A program made the position numbers and the translations under genes. DNA of 64,000 nt from Eleginops maclovinus (Eukaryota; Chordata; Actinopteri; Perciformes; Eleginopidae): contig NC_086368.1 of NCBI RefSeq assembly GCF_036324505.1, forward strand, positions 22,932,378 to 22,996,377, in the 5' to 3' direction. The notes under the pieces were generated by a model that was not told the origin of the DNA, did not search any database, and saw only the letters and a program-made list of their open reading frames with translations. Shown piece after piece: positions 52,701-63,013 of this stretch. The first letter of the stretch is position 1. Every line of letters begins with the position of its first letter.

Positions 52701-55264
52701 TAGCAAAGCATTTAATAGAAAAATGTTGTTTTAGCATAAAAACGTCATTGAATAATAGATGATAAAGATTGCTGATATTAAGGATATCAGTGTCTCCGGC
52801 CGATAAGGACAAGCTTATCTGGATTCAGCTGAGAACATTATGACATATTAAAGCATTTACTTCCTTCAATTACTTTGGCAGAGGAAGGTTTATTAAAATG
52901 TCATATAGTGTTGATGAATTATGAATCAGAGCAGAAGCATTCAAATTGACGTCCTGGTGGGAATGCAGCCTCAGGGTTTGTCATAAATCCCTCTGACTTT
53001 AATTGGAGGACTCCTGTGAAGTTTCCTATCTAACAATGCGTCTTACTTTAATTGTTCTCATCAACATGTATCATGTGTTGGCCTTATTTATGTGTTGAAT
53101 GCAATTCCAATTAAACATTTTTTAAAAGGCAATCCCTTGTAAAAAAAACTACTGGGACCCACTCATTATATTTTGTATATTATATTTTAGTGCCACCCCG
53201 GGTCAATTCCTCCACTTTCAACCTTGAGTAGAAAGTAGCTAATTGACATAGCTCCTTGTATTTATGGTGAAAACATTAAAAGGTGAACATATTTATACCA
53301 CACTTACTCATTAGCATTATCACAGGATTACACTTTGAAAGCATAAAGATAAACAAAGCCATGCATTGCAACAATCCTTGCAGTAGCTAACGATTCAACT
53401 GGGACATTTTAATATCCGCACCAATCACGTAGCCTGTCACCTGGGAACTGCATGCCGGCATTACCAATATTGCAGATATTACTCACTTTATGGAGGCCAA
53501 ATTAAGGAACACAAGTCACAGTTACAATACAGATTACACATCATAAATATGCTGCAGGGGGACCCGGTTTACTCACTCGATAAGACAAGTGTAATACAGA
53601 AAATCAGATTTGAATTAAGTCTTATTTAGCGTTACATTTTTAAGTAATTGATCCATTTACAAGGATATGTCTTAATTTGCTCTGGATAAATCCTCAACTT
53701 CTTTGATCTCAGCATGATATTTGTTCTTATTTTTGTATATTTTTAACACTGTGTGTGTATGTGTGTCAGCCTTCCAGAGGTTTTTGGGGAAGAAAGACGT
53801 GTCCCAGGAGTTGGAGGAGGTCCACGCGGAGGCTCGGGCGCAGGACAACCTGCACACCGCCTCTGTAATGCAGCTGCTGGGGAGCCAGGCTGTTCGCTGG
53901 CAGCTCATCACCATCATCGTCAGCATGGCCTGCTATCAGCTCTGCGGCCTCAATGCTGTGAGACGCTGCTATTGTTGCACTTCACTCAGTCAATGAATTC
54001 CTGTCCACTTAGAAGACATTATTATTGTTTTTCTATTTTTAACTCTCACATTTCTTTGGTATTATCTTTGATCATTTGAAATGTCAAGCATTACATATGA
54101 ATCAATATTGCAACATTCTGGTTTAAGAAAGACAACCTTCTTTTTAAATATTTACCTGACAAACATAATGCAATCAGACTTTCTTGAAGATGCTCTGTCA
54201 CACCTCAGGTGTAGCAGAAAATTGCAGTGCACAGGTGTGACCCTGTCTTTTGTGAACAAAAAAAAGTTATTTAGGTTTTATTTTTTTTCAAAAAGGGTAT
54301 GCTTCTAAAATAGGTTGTATCTTTCAAAATGTGCCCAGCACCCCTCTGTTTAAGTAGCTGTGGGCATGGAAAGGTCACTTTAAGTTACTCAGGCATGCAC
54401 TTTGTTGACAGGAAGAGACGTTGAATCATCTTCACCTGATTATGTATTTTGCTTAACATTTTTACTTCTAAATTTTCTCATTTATACTTTCCTTAAAGCC
54501 TTTCTAGGGACTGTTTTTGCAAACTATCATCTGCCATACTGATGTTCAAATTAAACTTCAGTCTGTCTAAGTTTATGTTATCTACTGTTCCTATGAAATA
54601 ATCAATAATTAAATAAGGATCGACGAAAAGGAAAGATTCAACCAAAACAGGGCTTTTTGATTATATTTTAGAAATAAGACTCTCGTTCCTTGACTGACAT
54701 ATTGAGGCTGTTTTAAATGCATGCAAATAATATGTAAGCTTGCTCCAAATCCACGTTCAGAATAAATATCAGCTCCATTTTTTCATTATCAAATCCTCCC
54801 ATATGATAGATAGACAGACCTCTCGATAATACTGTAATACGAAAAGCTAAAAATCCCAAATGAGCAAGACTTCATTTGCATTCATTTTCCTTCCATGAAG
54901 ACAGGAATTTCATTTATATCGCTTTGGAGGTCTTAATTTTGATCAACAGACCTGTCAAATGACTCGTCTTGAGTGTCTTGGTGCTGTTACAGAAGCTTAT
55001 TGTGCTGCAATGAAACTGATTCTGAAGGTGACAGCTGAGACATTTCAGGATTCAAAGATGTATTGATTGTCACAGGATCAGTTTGTCAGTTTATTAAACT
55101 TCTTTAAAATGTATAGATGTTGTATATATATTTAACTATATTATTTTTCCTAGATCTGGTATTACACCAGTGGGATCCTTCAGGTGGCAGGCTTTGCCGA
55201 AAGCATTATCCCCTACATCACACTGAGCACCGGGGCCATAGAGACTGTGGCTGCCATCATCTCG
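22676..55264 (+). CDS. slc2a9: Solute carrier family 2 member 9 (GLUT9), 5' two thirds, exons 1-8, incomplete at right edge
   Basis: The eight exons listed separately (22676-22747, 27815-27916, 36052-36212, 37119-37243, 38923-39068, 47728-47860, 53770-53957, 55154-55264) join in phase into 346 codons with no stop. Order and motifs follow the sugar porter fold: [10 protein letters not shown] (segment 1), GRK (loop 2-3), GRFIIG (segment 4), PESPR (loop 6-7), QLCGLNAI (segment 7). Closest remembered relative is GLUT9; GLUT5/7/11 lack the [14 protein letters not shown] and [12 protein letters not shown] combination. Mammalian GLUT9 is a voltage-sensitive urate transporter of kidney and liver membranes. 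Fish carry slc2a9-like duplicates, so this could be one of those. The wdr1 neighbour supports orthology. Confidence 0.93.
23573..23980. mobile_element. hAT-like MITE, family C, copy 2
   Basis: Dense in AAGTAAAAGT, AAGTACCA and AAGTACTC words in its first 140 bp and again near its end (TAGAAGTACAATGTAGTATA), as in the copy at 20029-20177. The right end is approximate. Confidence 0.55.
24280..24355 (-). repeat. tRNA-derived SINE head
   Basis: On the - strand the sequence reads TGGCTGTGAGGTGGAGCAGT (A-box-like), then a short stem region and GGTTTGATTCC at 24306-24296, one mismatch from the pol III B box GGTTCGATTCC. The pairing needed for a functional tRNA is absent. A tRNA-derived SINE fragment is the likely source; family not assigned. 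Confidence 0.6.
25123..26271. mobile_element. Older repeat element with TAGTGTTG/CAACACTA ends, host of a nested hAT
   Basis: Starts TAGTGTTGATACCAACATTT and ends GTGCAACACTA, giving 8-bp inverted termini. The subterminal sequences GATACCGATACCAAG and GGGTATCGCGATACC are characteristic of a widespread fish non-autonomous repeat. Flanking duplications are not clear. A 475-bp hAT copy sits inside it. Confidence 0.6.
25623..26097 (+). mobile_element. Non-autonomous hAT transposon with perfect 8-bp target duplication
   Basis: Ends TAGGGCTGAACGATT and AATCGTTCAGCCCTA form inverted repeats. The 8-bp GCAGAGAT occurs at 25615-25622 and again at 26098-26105, the hAT hallmark. The interior carries ATGGCCTCAGGCTCGTCAGA and a frame reading [17 protein letters not shown], the start of a BED zinc finger as found at the N-terminus of hAT transposases. 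The two reading frames are offset by a frameshift and the catalytic region is absent, so this is an internally deleted copy. Confidence 0.9.
26673..26724. repeat. Perfect 23-bp inverted repeat (hairpin)
   Basis: The arm at 26673-26695 (ATTAAAGCAGAAAACATCTT then GTG) is the exact reverse complement of 26702-26724, separated by the 6-nt loop GATGCA. RNA from either strand would fold into a mismatch-free stem. Confidence 0.97.
26955..27027 (-). mobile_element. MITE fragment, family B (GGGGACCTT end), copy 1
   Basis: GGGGACACATATTTATGCAT, then CAAAAAGTGCATTTTGCATA and GGGGACCTTT align in reverse orientation with 63014-63085. The left limit is uncertain and may extend to about 26885. Confidence 0.65.
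27815..27916 (+). CDS. slc2a9: slc2a9 coding exon 2 (transmembrane segment 1)
   Basis: Acceptor CTCTCTCCAG, donor GTGAGT at 27917, 34 codons, phase 0 at both ends. It encodes [20 protein letters not shown] and then [10 protein letters not shown]: the first membrane helix and the [10 protein letters not shown] signature of GLUT9 and its close class II relatives. A CAG at the acceptor (CAGCAG) would allow use of either of two 3' splice sites, with or without one Gln. Confidence 0.93.
28106..28243. mobile_element. Short MITE with TAAAGGGGCCCTAAT ends
   Basis: TAAAGGGGCCCTAATTATTA at the left is mirrored by ATTATAATAGAGCCCCTTTA at the right, with a T-rich interior. The interior phrases GTAGTGTGTTCCCCTCC and ACTTCCGTAACATAAT parallel parts of family A, so it may be a deletion derivative. 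Confidence 0.65.
29100..30703 (-). mobile_element. Tc1/mariner-type transposon, near full length
   Basis: 1604 bp bounded by CAGTGGGGCAAAAAAGTATT and its complement, each flanked by TA (29098-29099, 30704-30705). Inverted repeats extend about 200 bp from each end, with inner matches around ATCCAGGAAATCACATTGTA. This is the long-terminal-repeat IR/DR layout of fish Tc1 elements. The single transposase gene lies on the - strand and is broken (see next entry). Intact ends mean it could still be moved by a matching transposase. Confidence 0.96.
29316..30337 (-). pseudogene. Tc1-like transposase, two lesions
   Basis: Starts at ATG 30337-30335 ([13 protein letters not shown]) and ends at 29316, which would make about 340 aa, the usual length. 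Codon 14 is TAA (30298-30296), and one base is missing near 29857, splitting the frame between IELF and the VWRKK region. Otherwise conserved: paired-type DNA-binding region ([21 protein letters not shown]), then the catalytic triad [17 protein letters not shown] and NPIENLW; spacing from the Asp of HDN to the Glu is 34 residues (DD34E). Cut-and-paste into TA sites is the family reaction. With both lesions it cannot make a full enzyme. Confidence 0.95.
34305..35206 (+). repeat. Complex direct-duplication block, copy A (intron 2)
   Basis: Order of modules: P1 (34305-34372), Q1 (34373-34509), R1 (34510-34724), Q2 (34725-34861), S1 (34862-35129), P2 (35130-35206). Q1 and Q2 are 137 bp each and differ at two positions by eye. 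P1 and P2 share TGAAACAGTTCATGTTCA and GAAGTTTAATGAAAATATTT. R1-Q2-S1 is repeated at 38263-38875. No protein-coding capacity or recognised transposon ends. Confidence 0.92.
36052..36212 (+). CDS. slc2a9: slc2a9 coding exon 3 (extracellular loop 1 and transmembrane segment 2)
   Basis: Acceptor TTGTATTGCAG, donor GTGAGT; 161 nt, phase 0 to 2. It encodes [18 protein letters not shown] followed by the helix [19 protein letters not shown] and ILKILGR. NKT in the first extracellular loop is an N-glycosylation sequon at the place where GLUT9 is glycosylated. The final Gly-Arg joins Lys of the next exon to form the family GRK motif of the first cytoplasmic loop. Confidence 0.95.
36357..36790 (-). mobile_element. 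MITE-like repeat, family A, copy 2
   Basis: Reverse-orientation relative of 19245-19482: CCAATCAGAGCAGACTGGG, GAGACATCTCTAAGCGGTTG and GGCACAAAATACAAACATGA match, and the ends read AGTCCCTATTAT and CAATATGTCCCCTT. About 430 bp, longer than copy 1, in slc2a9 intron 3. Confidence 0.75.
37119..37243 (+). CDS. slc2a9: slc2a9 coding exon 4 (transmembrane segment 3 and start of 4)
   Basis: Acceptor GGCTTTAG, donor GTAAGT; 125 nt, phase 2 to 1. It encodes [27 protein letters not shown] and [15 protein letters not shown]. The GRFIIG stretch is the conserved GR(F/L)I.G motif of the sugar porter family at segment 4. Exons 3 and 4 together are 286 nt, not a multiple of three. Confidence 0.95.
37244..38922 (+). 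other. slc2a9: slc2a9 intron 4
   Basis: Unremarkable AT-rich sequence up to about 38262, then duplication copy B, which stops 47 bp before exon 5. The remaining 47 bp supply the T-rich tract and TGACAG acceptor. Confidence 0.7.
38263..38875 (+). repeat. Direct duplication, copy B (intron 4)
   Basis: Modules R2 (38263-38470), Q3 (38471-38607) and S2 (38608-38875), same order and strand as 34510-35129. Q3 differs from Q1 at one position and from Q2 at three by eye; S1 and S2 are both 268 bp with about three visible differences. Left and right breakpoints are abrupt (starts AGGAGATTCAATTGTTG, ends CACATTAAACATAG). Confidence 0.95.
38923..39068 (+). CDS. slc2a9: slc2a9 coding exon 5 (transmembrane segments 4-5)
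   Basis: Acceptor CCTGACAG, donor GTCAGT; 146 nt, phase 1 to 0. It encodes [38 protein letters not shown] and [21 protein letters not shown] is the conserved cytoplasmic motif after segment 4, and [14 protein letters not shown] is near-diagnostic for GLUT9. Confidence 0.96.
41475..41532. repeat. Tetranucleotide tandem repeat (GACT then GACG)
   Basis: About five CTGA/GACT units pass directly into five GACG units and imperfect GACAGATG/GACGGACA, a compound microsatellite. Confidence 0.95.
43070..43225. repeat. Probable retroelement 3' tail
   Basis: AAAGTCCACTTTATTGTCAA, TTCCACATGTGTTATACATA and CAGTCCCACAGTGCAAACAT resemble a non-coding tail that is frequent in fish genomes. The family is not assigned, and orientation is unknown. 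Confidence 0.45.
43378..43562 (-). mobile_element. MITE-like repeat, family A, truncated copy 3
   Basis: TAGACAGAGGGTGTATACAG, GAACAGAAAAGCATGTTAGC, ATGAACCTGAAAATGAG and GATATGTTCCCTTT match the right half of 36357-36790 in the same orientation. The left part is lost or diverged. Confidence 0.65.
47728..47860 (+). CDS. slc2a9: slc2a9 coding exon 6 (transmembrane segment 6, PESPR motif)
   Basis: Acceptor TTTTTGACTGCAG, donor GTATTG; 133 nt, phase 0 to 1. It encodes [33 protein letters not shown] and [19 protein letters not shown] is the hallmark GLUT motif at the start of the large cytoplasmic loop. Confidence 0.96.
47861..53769 (+). other. slc2a9: slc2a9 intron 6
   Basis: 5.9 kb with no recognised gene, exon or transposon ends. 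The 114-codon open frame at 50785-51129 has no family motif and no splice context. T-rich and GT-rich sequence precedes exon 7. Confidence 0.55.
53770..53957 (+). CDS. slc2a9: slc2a9 coding exon 7 (cytoplasmic loop and transmembrane segment 7)
   Basis: Acceptor TGTGTGTCAG, donor GTGAGA; 188 nt, phase 1 to 0. It encodes [36 protein letters not shown], then [20 protein letters not shown] and [10 protein letters not shown] is the GLUT9 form of the QLSGIN substrate-contact motif in segment 7; Cys replaces the Ser of class I GLUTs, as in mammalian GLUT9. The exon is GC-richer than its surroundings. Confidence 0.96.
55154..55264 (+). CDS. slc2a9: slc2a9 coding exon 8 (end of segment 7, start of segment 8); last exon seen
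   Basis: Acceptor TTTTTCCTAG, donor GTGAGT; 111 nt, phase 0 at both ends. It encodes [37 protein letters not shown]. Asn-Ala from exon 7 and this Ile form the NXI motif linked in GLUT work to substrate selection. The expected next stretch (GRRPL-type loop, segments 9-12 and C-terminus) was not found between here and 64000, so the gene is cut by the window edge. Confidence 0.95.
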
Positions 55265-58200
55265 GTGAGTATTCCTATTTTAAATCAACCGGACATGTCT
55301 GATACTGGCCATAAGACTCCTCTTTGAATGAAAGAACACGAGTGTATTATGTTTTGTTTCAGGGGTAGTCTTTAACTTTTATCTACGTAGAAATCTAATC
55401 CAATGTTGTGCTTTTTGAACTTCACTTGTTTCTTCTTTTACTATTCTAATACCTACGTTTTCAAAGGTTTTATATTAACATGGTTTACGATTACTCTCAC
55501 TGCCACAGGAGGGAGACAAAGGTTTCGCTCTATAGCTTTAAAGGAGGTCTCTTCTTGTAATATTACTATAAAGTTAGGAAAATAAACCGAATAAACTGGC
55601 CACCACAAAGTGCATGCAAATACATTTTCATGGGCAGTACATACCAAATATTTGTTTTACCTTACCTTTGTTTTATTTGTAATGCTGATGTCTTCTGATA
55701 TGAAAAAGTTCCCAAAAGAGACACTTGACAAGCAAAGATTTGCAAAAGAATTAAGAATTTGGCTTTCTTCTCTGTGTGATTATCTTATAGACTAGAGGCA
55801 AAACAACTGCATAGAGGCAGCAGTTAACATTAAAATACCATCTGTGTAAAGACATGACATACAGGAAGAGAATGCAGTGATCAAATTTCCCATACCAAAA
55901 TTGCATATGCCTGGTCGTGATTTTAACTTTATCCTTGCTTGATGTGGAGGAGCCTCCCTAATGCTAAACACCCTCAGCTCGCTTGACGTAAAAAGGCACT
56001 TGTATGTGTCCCGCTCTGGCAACAGATCTGTCACAAAATGATGGAGCAGAGAGCCCTCTGCATCACACAGCTCAGCGTTTTGATTAGTTATTAATTGGGC
56101 TGGAGTATCTCTGTTGGCAGCTTGTTAAGCAGATAATGTAGCATTCCACTCCAGAGCAGTAATTCCTTTGCACAACACACTATTACAAATATAAAACATG
56201 AAAGACGTCAACGATAAAAAACCCTAATCCAAACAAAAAACCCTAATAAAGCTGCTTTTCTGATATGCATATGTATAGCAGAAGCTAAGAGATAAGTCCC
56301 ACTGCATCATACCCTCCATTCCCAAGCAACAAACTACTTTGACACAAGGTATCCACTCGAGAGCGCAGGAGTCGATAGTCTGCTGTATCCAATTTTAATC
56401 CAGTTAACTACTGCTGTAGGAATACTGACCTACTCATAGCAGAGAGCTATTGATTCTGAATACACTGAATGATGTGCTACCGCCTTCAGGCAAGGCTGAA
56501 GTCCTCCCGACTGAAAACCTCTTGACTGAAAACCTTCTTTCGACCACATGAATGCATATCTTTCAGGAAACGTTCTTGCAACTTGTGTAAAATAATTCAG
56601 ACAGTAATTAGGTTCCTGGGCCATAGTTCGCTTGACGATTGCAACAACTTTCAGAGCATTGATCTAGATGTTTCTATAAGGGTACGGTAATGTCCTTTAA
56701 TATCATTAATGTTAAAGCGTTACATCATGTTGTTGATACCCTGAAGCTATAAGCCTTTTTTTCATATCAAGCACAAAGTTTGAACTCAGCACATCAGCCT
56801 AATATAATGCACAGCAGGAGATTGTTTGAAGCACAGGCATTCTCAGTGACTGGGAAATACTGTGCTCAGTTCAAGCGGTGGGTGTCTCCTGGGTAAAGCG
56901 TGCAGGAGGGACGAAATGACTCGGATTCATGCAGCCATCGCAGCCGTCCGTAATCTGGTCATGACACGGAGTATCTTCCCGTGTGTTGAATTTGTCTGCC
57001 AATTTCAGCACTGGCCCTTTCCGGCACAACTTCATAAATCTTTGTAAGACTTTGCACTATGGCACTAAAATTGTAGGATTAATTTGTTGTCCGTTAAGAC
57101 TGATTAGACATTTGTATTTTTACATACAGCTCCATAATGTCTAGATAATTTCAGGGTTACAACCAGTCTATGGTTACTACCTGACGAATGTAATTGTAAC
57201 AGTCACTCCCCTTTAAGACTATGCAGAGCTCTGCAGAGCTGAGGTGAACTGCAGAATTTGTCACTAATTCTCTACAACTTTCTTACTACAAGCCATCCAT
57301 TTCACACAATTCATTATCATTTGACCCTTTGTTGATACCAATATGTTGATTAAATGAGCTTGAACTTCATCTGCTCATGTAGAGCAATATAAATATACTA
57401 AGAAGAACAGCCAATAGGGTTTCACTAATGAGTTTTTTGCAGTTTAATTTCCCATGTCATAGCCAACTGAGAGCAAATAATAGTGAATCTGTCACTGTTT
57501 AATTTTGCATTGGTCTAAATTGCCTAATCTTCTGTGCTCTTGAGATGTGATGTGAATGCAAAATGAATTAAACGGCTGCTTATTTCACTCCTGAAGTTTA
57601 CTCCCCAAAAACCAAAGTTTAGTTTCTGGATTTTTTGAGTAAATAGTACTTTACTCAGGAGATGCAATGGGTGTTGCACAACCTGTCTTCATGTAATTAG
57701 TGTAAAATCCCGGTTCGGGCTTCTATCAAATTATGAGGTTCCTCTGAGCACAAGCACATTAAAGTATCTTTTATCAGTGGCATCAAGAGGACCCCACTGA
57801 GCTGCCGAGTGACTGACTTCAAACAACAGAGTGCACACTTCAGATATCAGTTTTCTCTTCGGTCCTGCAGCGTCGCCATATCAAGTCACCCCCCACCTCC
57901 TTTTGAAGACCAACCTCATATATTGCTTATCATAATGAGCCATTGCTGTTTGGCATACACAATCTAATACTAATTAAATGTGCATATCCATCTGTTGTGG
58001 AACTGATTGAATTAATTAATCCAACAAATGACTCACTAATTAATAGATTGACTTTTTTTTTGTTACATTCCATTTTTTATAATGCACTAAACGAGCTATA
58101 TGAACTGTACAAGCTTAACACCATCTCAACCGCTGTCAAGCTAAGACAGACAGAACTTCCTCAGGGTAAAAGCAGAGCACTTGACATCTTCCTTTTAGAG

Positions 58201-60746
58201 GGCAACCTCAAGAGCTTTATAGAAATACATTAATATTTAATTGCTATTGAATGGTCACCATTGGTATGAGCGTCGTGTTCTCAATCCCTTTGACATCCGG
58301 GGAAAAAGAGTCATTTGATTTGTGGTTTAAGGAGCCTCAAATATTTATAATATTCAGATCAAAGTCTAAACTCGGCTTTAAAATGTGACTTTTCATTTAG
58401 AGGGCAACATTTCAAAGGTGAGTTTTAATCCCCAAATCCTCAGGTATCTGCTTCTTGATGCACCACGGTGTGCTTTAAGTTATAGCTCCATGCTTACTTC
58501 ATTATGAATGCCTTTTTGAACCACACAACACTGCCAAACATTTCTCACATACATGTATGCATACACTTTTCATAATCCAGATCAAAGGGGGGAAGAAACC
58601 CTTTCAAAATAAATATAACGTGTGTGCAGGGACAGGTCACCTGCAAAATATTAGGAAAGATTTTTACTTGTGTTTTTTATTTGTTGTTGCGTTATGAGTT
58701 GTGGGAGGACTCATCGATGGCACCCAGATGACACAAGTTACCTTGAATTGCTCTAAAGGGAAATTAAGATCCATTATGCAGGAAAGCATATTCTAAAATA
58801 AAATTGTGTTACTGGATTCTAATTGTTTTCATCACTTTAATGTTGCCACTCTTGAAGGTGTATCACATTGTTAATCCTTAGCTTAACATTCAATAATAAT
58901 ACTAATACTAACAATGATGTATTCGTTCGTTCATGTGTTGTGTTGATAACCTATATCTATAACAAAAGTTATCAAATAAATGTAGGTTTGGAAAAATGTC
59001 AATATTTCCCTCTAAGATGAAGTGGAGTAAAAATACAAAGTAGCATACAATTTAAATTCACCACTTCCCCCCACAAGTCATAGATAATAGATAGCACATT
59101 CAGTGCTTGCATGCCATGTTAAGCAAAACCCCATCATGCTTGTCACAAAACGCCATTTGATTGGTTAAATCAATATAGGTGTGTTTTGGTGACTGACTGC
59201 AATTGACCATCATCATTGAAATGTAATTTATTTAAATTATTTTCCATTTTCTTTGCTCCAAAAAGGTAAAAGTTCACATCTTTCCTTGAACCTGTGTAAA
59301 GGATGCCATCCAGCTCTGTCACTCATCACTGTGGGCCATCACAGAAAACAAAATTAAACTGGATATCCGACATACACAGGCTGTAATGCCCTTCACACGA
59401 CTTCGCAATAATTGGTTTATATGGTAATTGATCGAAATGAATGCCTAAATTCAATAATATCCTCCCTGGATTGTAACATCATTAAACTGTGCATAGCAGG
59501 ACCTCCAGATATTCTGTATTTTTTCCAATCTTATTTAACACCTTTTGTCTCAGGCAGCCTATTAAGGGAATCTGATTTTCTCGCAGCAATTTTGCACCTC
59601 CCATACAAGGAGAAAATATTTATTTGCAGCCATGGTGTAACTGTTCCACTTCTTGGAAACTTTAAATGTGTTTGATTACGGTATGTGCATCAGTCTTGTT
59701 ACACACCATCATCCTGTATGTGGGTGTGGAAAATATAAATGGAGAGATGGAGTGTGCGCCTTTTTATCAATGTACTGTATTTTTCAACACCTGTAGACAG
59801 AGGAAGGTCGCTGACCAAATTACCATTTAAGTTGACATTGTATAAAAAAACTGTTGTTGGTCGAGAAATCAAGTGTTGGTCGTGAATACACAGAACAAAC
59901 ATCCAGCCCCATCTCTCTCTTTAGTGCTCCCCATCTCTGTCTTTAACAGAGTGACGTCTTTCAACACCTAGTAACAATGGATTTCATGTCGGATCTGAGA
60001 TGTTTACAAGCTTTGCATTTTCACCACGATTCGAGCCCCCTGGAGAGAAATTGTACGAGCTCATGTCCCTCCACATGTATCCGTTCCACTGGCCATGTAT
60101 TAATGTATGCTCCTTTTTGAATTTCCCGATACATTTGAATGCATCATTGAGCATCAACCTAACACTTGTTTTTTTATCCCTTTTTTCAAGCTGTTACACA
60201 AAGCTAAAACTGTCTATTATTGTTCCCTTTTGTTGCTCAGTATGTTCTGAACCTGAAACATAGCACCTTTGTGAAACACATTATGTAAAAACTAACAAAA
60301 AAACATACACAATGTACGAGTACTCGATGGAAAATGCTATGCGCTGACCTCCTGCCTCCCTCTTCTAGTGCCCTACTGGGCCATCGTCTTTTCACTCCGG
60401 CACACTTGTCACTATATGGCTGGCTAAAGCAAAAGAACTGTGGAGTGTGCCATCCCTCATTAAATCACATACATATATCCAGAGTTTCGTCACACTCGGT
60501 AGCCCTTTAGCAAGTATAAACACAAACAAATGATCACAGAATACAAAAACTGACTTTATGGTAGCAAAGACATTAAAACAATTCTCACTGAGAAAGCGAA
60601 ACAAATGCTTCATGTTTATTGTGATGGATTTTGGAGCATGACTCATTCTGCCTATGGAAGTGGAAGTTATTCCATGCCGTACAAATGTGATTATCTCCAA
60701 ATTACTTTGTGTGCGAGCAGAAACACGAGCCATTATCTTCAGCTAT

Positions 60747-60762
60747 GCTCTGACGTCAGAGC
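60747..60762. promoter_or_regulatory. Palindromic full CRE site
   Basis: GCTCTGACGTCAGAGC is a perfect 16-bp palindrome centred on TGACGTCA, the CREB/ATF consensus. It could be an intronic enhancer element; no supporting data in the sequence beyond the match. Confidence 0.35.
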
Positions 60763-61992
60763 CTCCGCTAACAGGCGTAGCTTTCCGATGGCTGAAGCCT
60801 TAGTTTGACGCTCGTAACAATTTCCCTCATCGTAATCCACATCAAAAAATCCACAGCACAACTCGGTAAATTCAACCGTTTACTTCGATTCAAGAAATGT
60901 AAGCACAGAAAAGAATGTCATTTTACAAAGTTATACAATTATTCCAAAAATCGAGAGAGAGAGTGAGAGAGGTCAAAAAAAACTGGGTGGTTCCACTCTT
61001 GCATTTACTGACTGACCCGAAATTAACCCGGGAAACTCCTCGCATGAGTGTATCAAAAATAAATTAAAAGGCACCCAGTTACTAAGATGCCACAATCACA
61101 GTACATATTTCCAAATATTAGAGATGTAATATAAATGAGACATTATGCATGTAAATGATCCACACACGTTTGTAACATGAATAAGTAATTAACTTAACAC
61201 ATTACTGTAAATATGAACTGTAACAACTTAAACCTGTAAATATTATATTGTTATTCCTTCTAACTCAATGAGACATTTGTTAATTACTGTCATTTTCAAT
61301 ATGAACTGAATTATTGAGGTCAAAACATCAGCAAACTGCATTTAGGCTCCTACAACAGGGTTTGCACAATCTTAGAAACCTTCATATTTTTTTCCTGCAA
61401 GGTGATGTTTCACAAGTGTGTAAAGAAATATTCAAAGCCTCGGTGTCCTGCTTCTGTCGAGGGACCTGTTGGATAATGCTGTAATATTGTCCCTTATTCC
61501 AGTTTCATCGGTAGTTCAGTGTCATTTATGCAAGATACACATTTTTTTTAAAAACATGCTATTTACCATTGATAAAATCAATACTGCAATGAGAAATTGT
61601 TTTGTAATAACCATTTTCTAAAAGCATTCACTTAATCCTTGAACAAATATATTGAAATGAAGATCCGTACGAACTAATGATTTTCTAATTAAGCCTGTAG
61701 AATATTGTTTGTATCGAGGGACTTCTCTACAGCACTAAAGATTACAATACAGATTGATAAGTTGACATATTTAGGTTTTTAGCAAATATTATTTATGTGC
61801 TGGAAATATAAAAAAACCTGGTTACACATGCACCAAAAGCTCATCAGCAACCGTCCTTGGCACAGAGCACTGAACGCTTGAATGTGAGAAACAACAACTC
61901 ACATAATAGCAATCTTCTCTGAATGGAAATAACACACATATATATAAATTCGACAGGCACTTCACTTATGTCCCCACTCTTTATCACTCAGG

Positions 61993-62070
<78 letters not shown>
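61993..62070. repeat. (CA)n microsatellite
   Basis: Close to 39 CA units between two copies of the word CAGGCTCA, followed about 70 bp on by a (TG)n run (62138-62168) and about 50 bp later by another CA run (62218-62243). The opposed CA and TG tracts can pair as a hairpin. Confidence 0.97.
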
Positions 62071-62072
<2 letters not shown>

Positions 62073-62130
62073 CTCATAAATATTCAGCCTCTTACACAGG
62101 GTCCTTAACGAGCTGCAGCTTCGTGAGAGG

Positions 62131-62161
<31 letters not shown>

Positions 62162-63013
62162 TGTGCGTGGTCCCAGAAGGCATTTGGCATTTCTGTGCAG
62201 CCCCATAGACATAAAAGCACACACACACACAACACACACACACGAGGGAATTTCAATGCATTCGGAGGCAATCCTATAGCAGACGCATAACCTGCTGCCA
62301 ATATAAACTTAGAACTCTGGAAAAGTCCTGATCCTGTTTTCTCAGGAACAGGGAAGCCAGCACCTCTCATACACCACTCATAAATTACATTGTAAAAATA
62401 TACCTCAAGTTATATTCCCCCCCCCCTGTTACGCTCAGAAGCCCCTCGGTGCAGGTGTGCATACTGATCATATACCAGTAACCTTTTTCCACACCCTGGT
62501 GAAATGCTGCTGGTTAGGCTAGTTTGAGGGCAATCTCATGAATACTATAATGTTGTGAAGCCACGATGGAAAAAGGGGGGTCTTTGCTTATGACTTAGTC
62601 TGGGCTTGAGCCTGATTGTGAATTTCTCCAGGGCTCCATATCTTTTCCCACATTGCATCCGTGACCAAAGAAGACAGACATCTTGGAAGAGCCTGTACAA
62701 TTATTGATGAGCCACATGCAGTGTTGTGTACTGTACAATGCATTATGTACAGGGCCGCCCCCCCCCCCGGGGATTCTCAACCTTCAGCAGTGGTTTGACG
62801 GTAAATATTCTATAGTGGTAAACAAAGCTGAGAAAATGCACACAATCTCAAATATGTTAAATAATAAATCTTCCTGTTTCCTCTGCTATCAGAAATCTGC
62901 CCTGAGATTCAACAGCTTTAAATCAACTTTTCCTTACTTTAGTTTTGCAAGTATTTGATCAGAAACTAGACGTCATGATGGCGTGAGATGAAGAGTTGAT
63001 CAGCACAGTTGTT

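Noticed and set aside
61923..62370. Open frames with Thr-His or Val-Cys repeats
   Set aside because: Translations of the CA/TG microsatellites.
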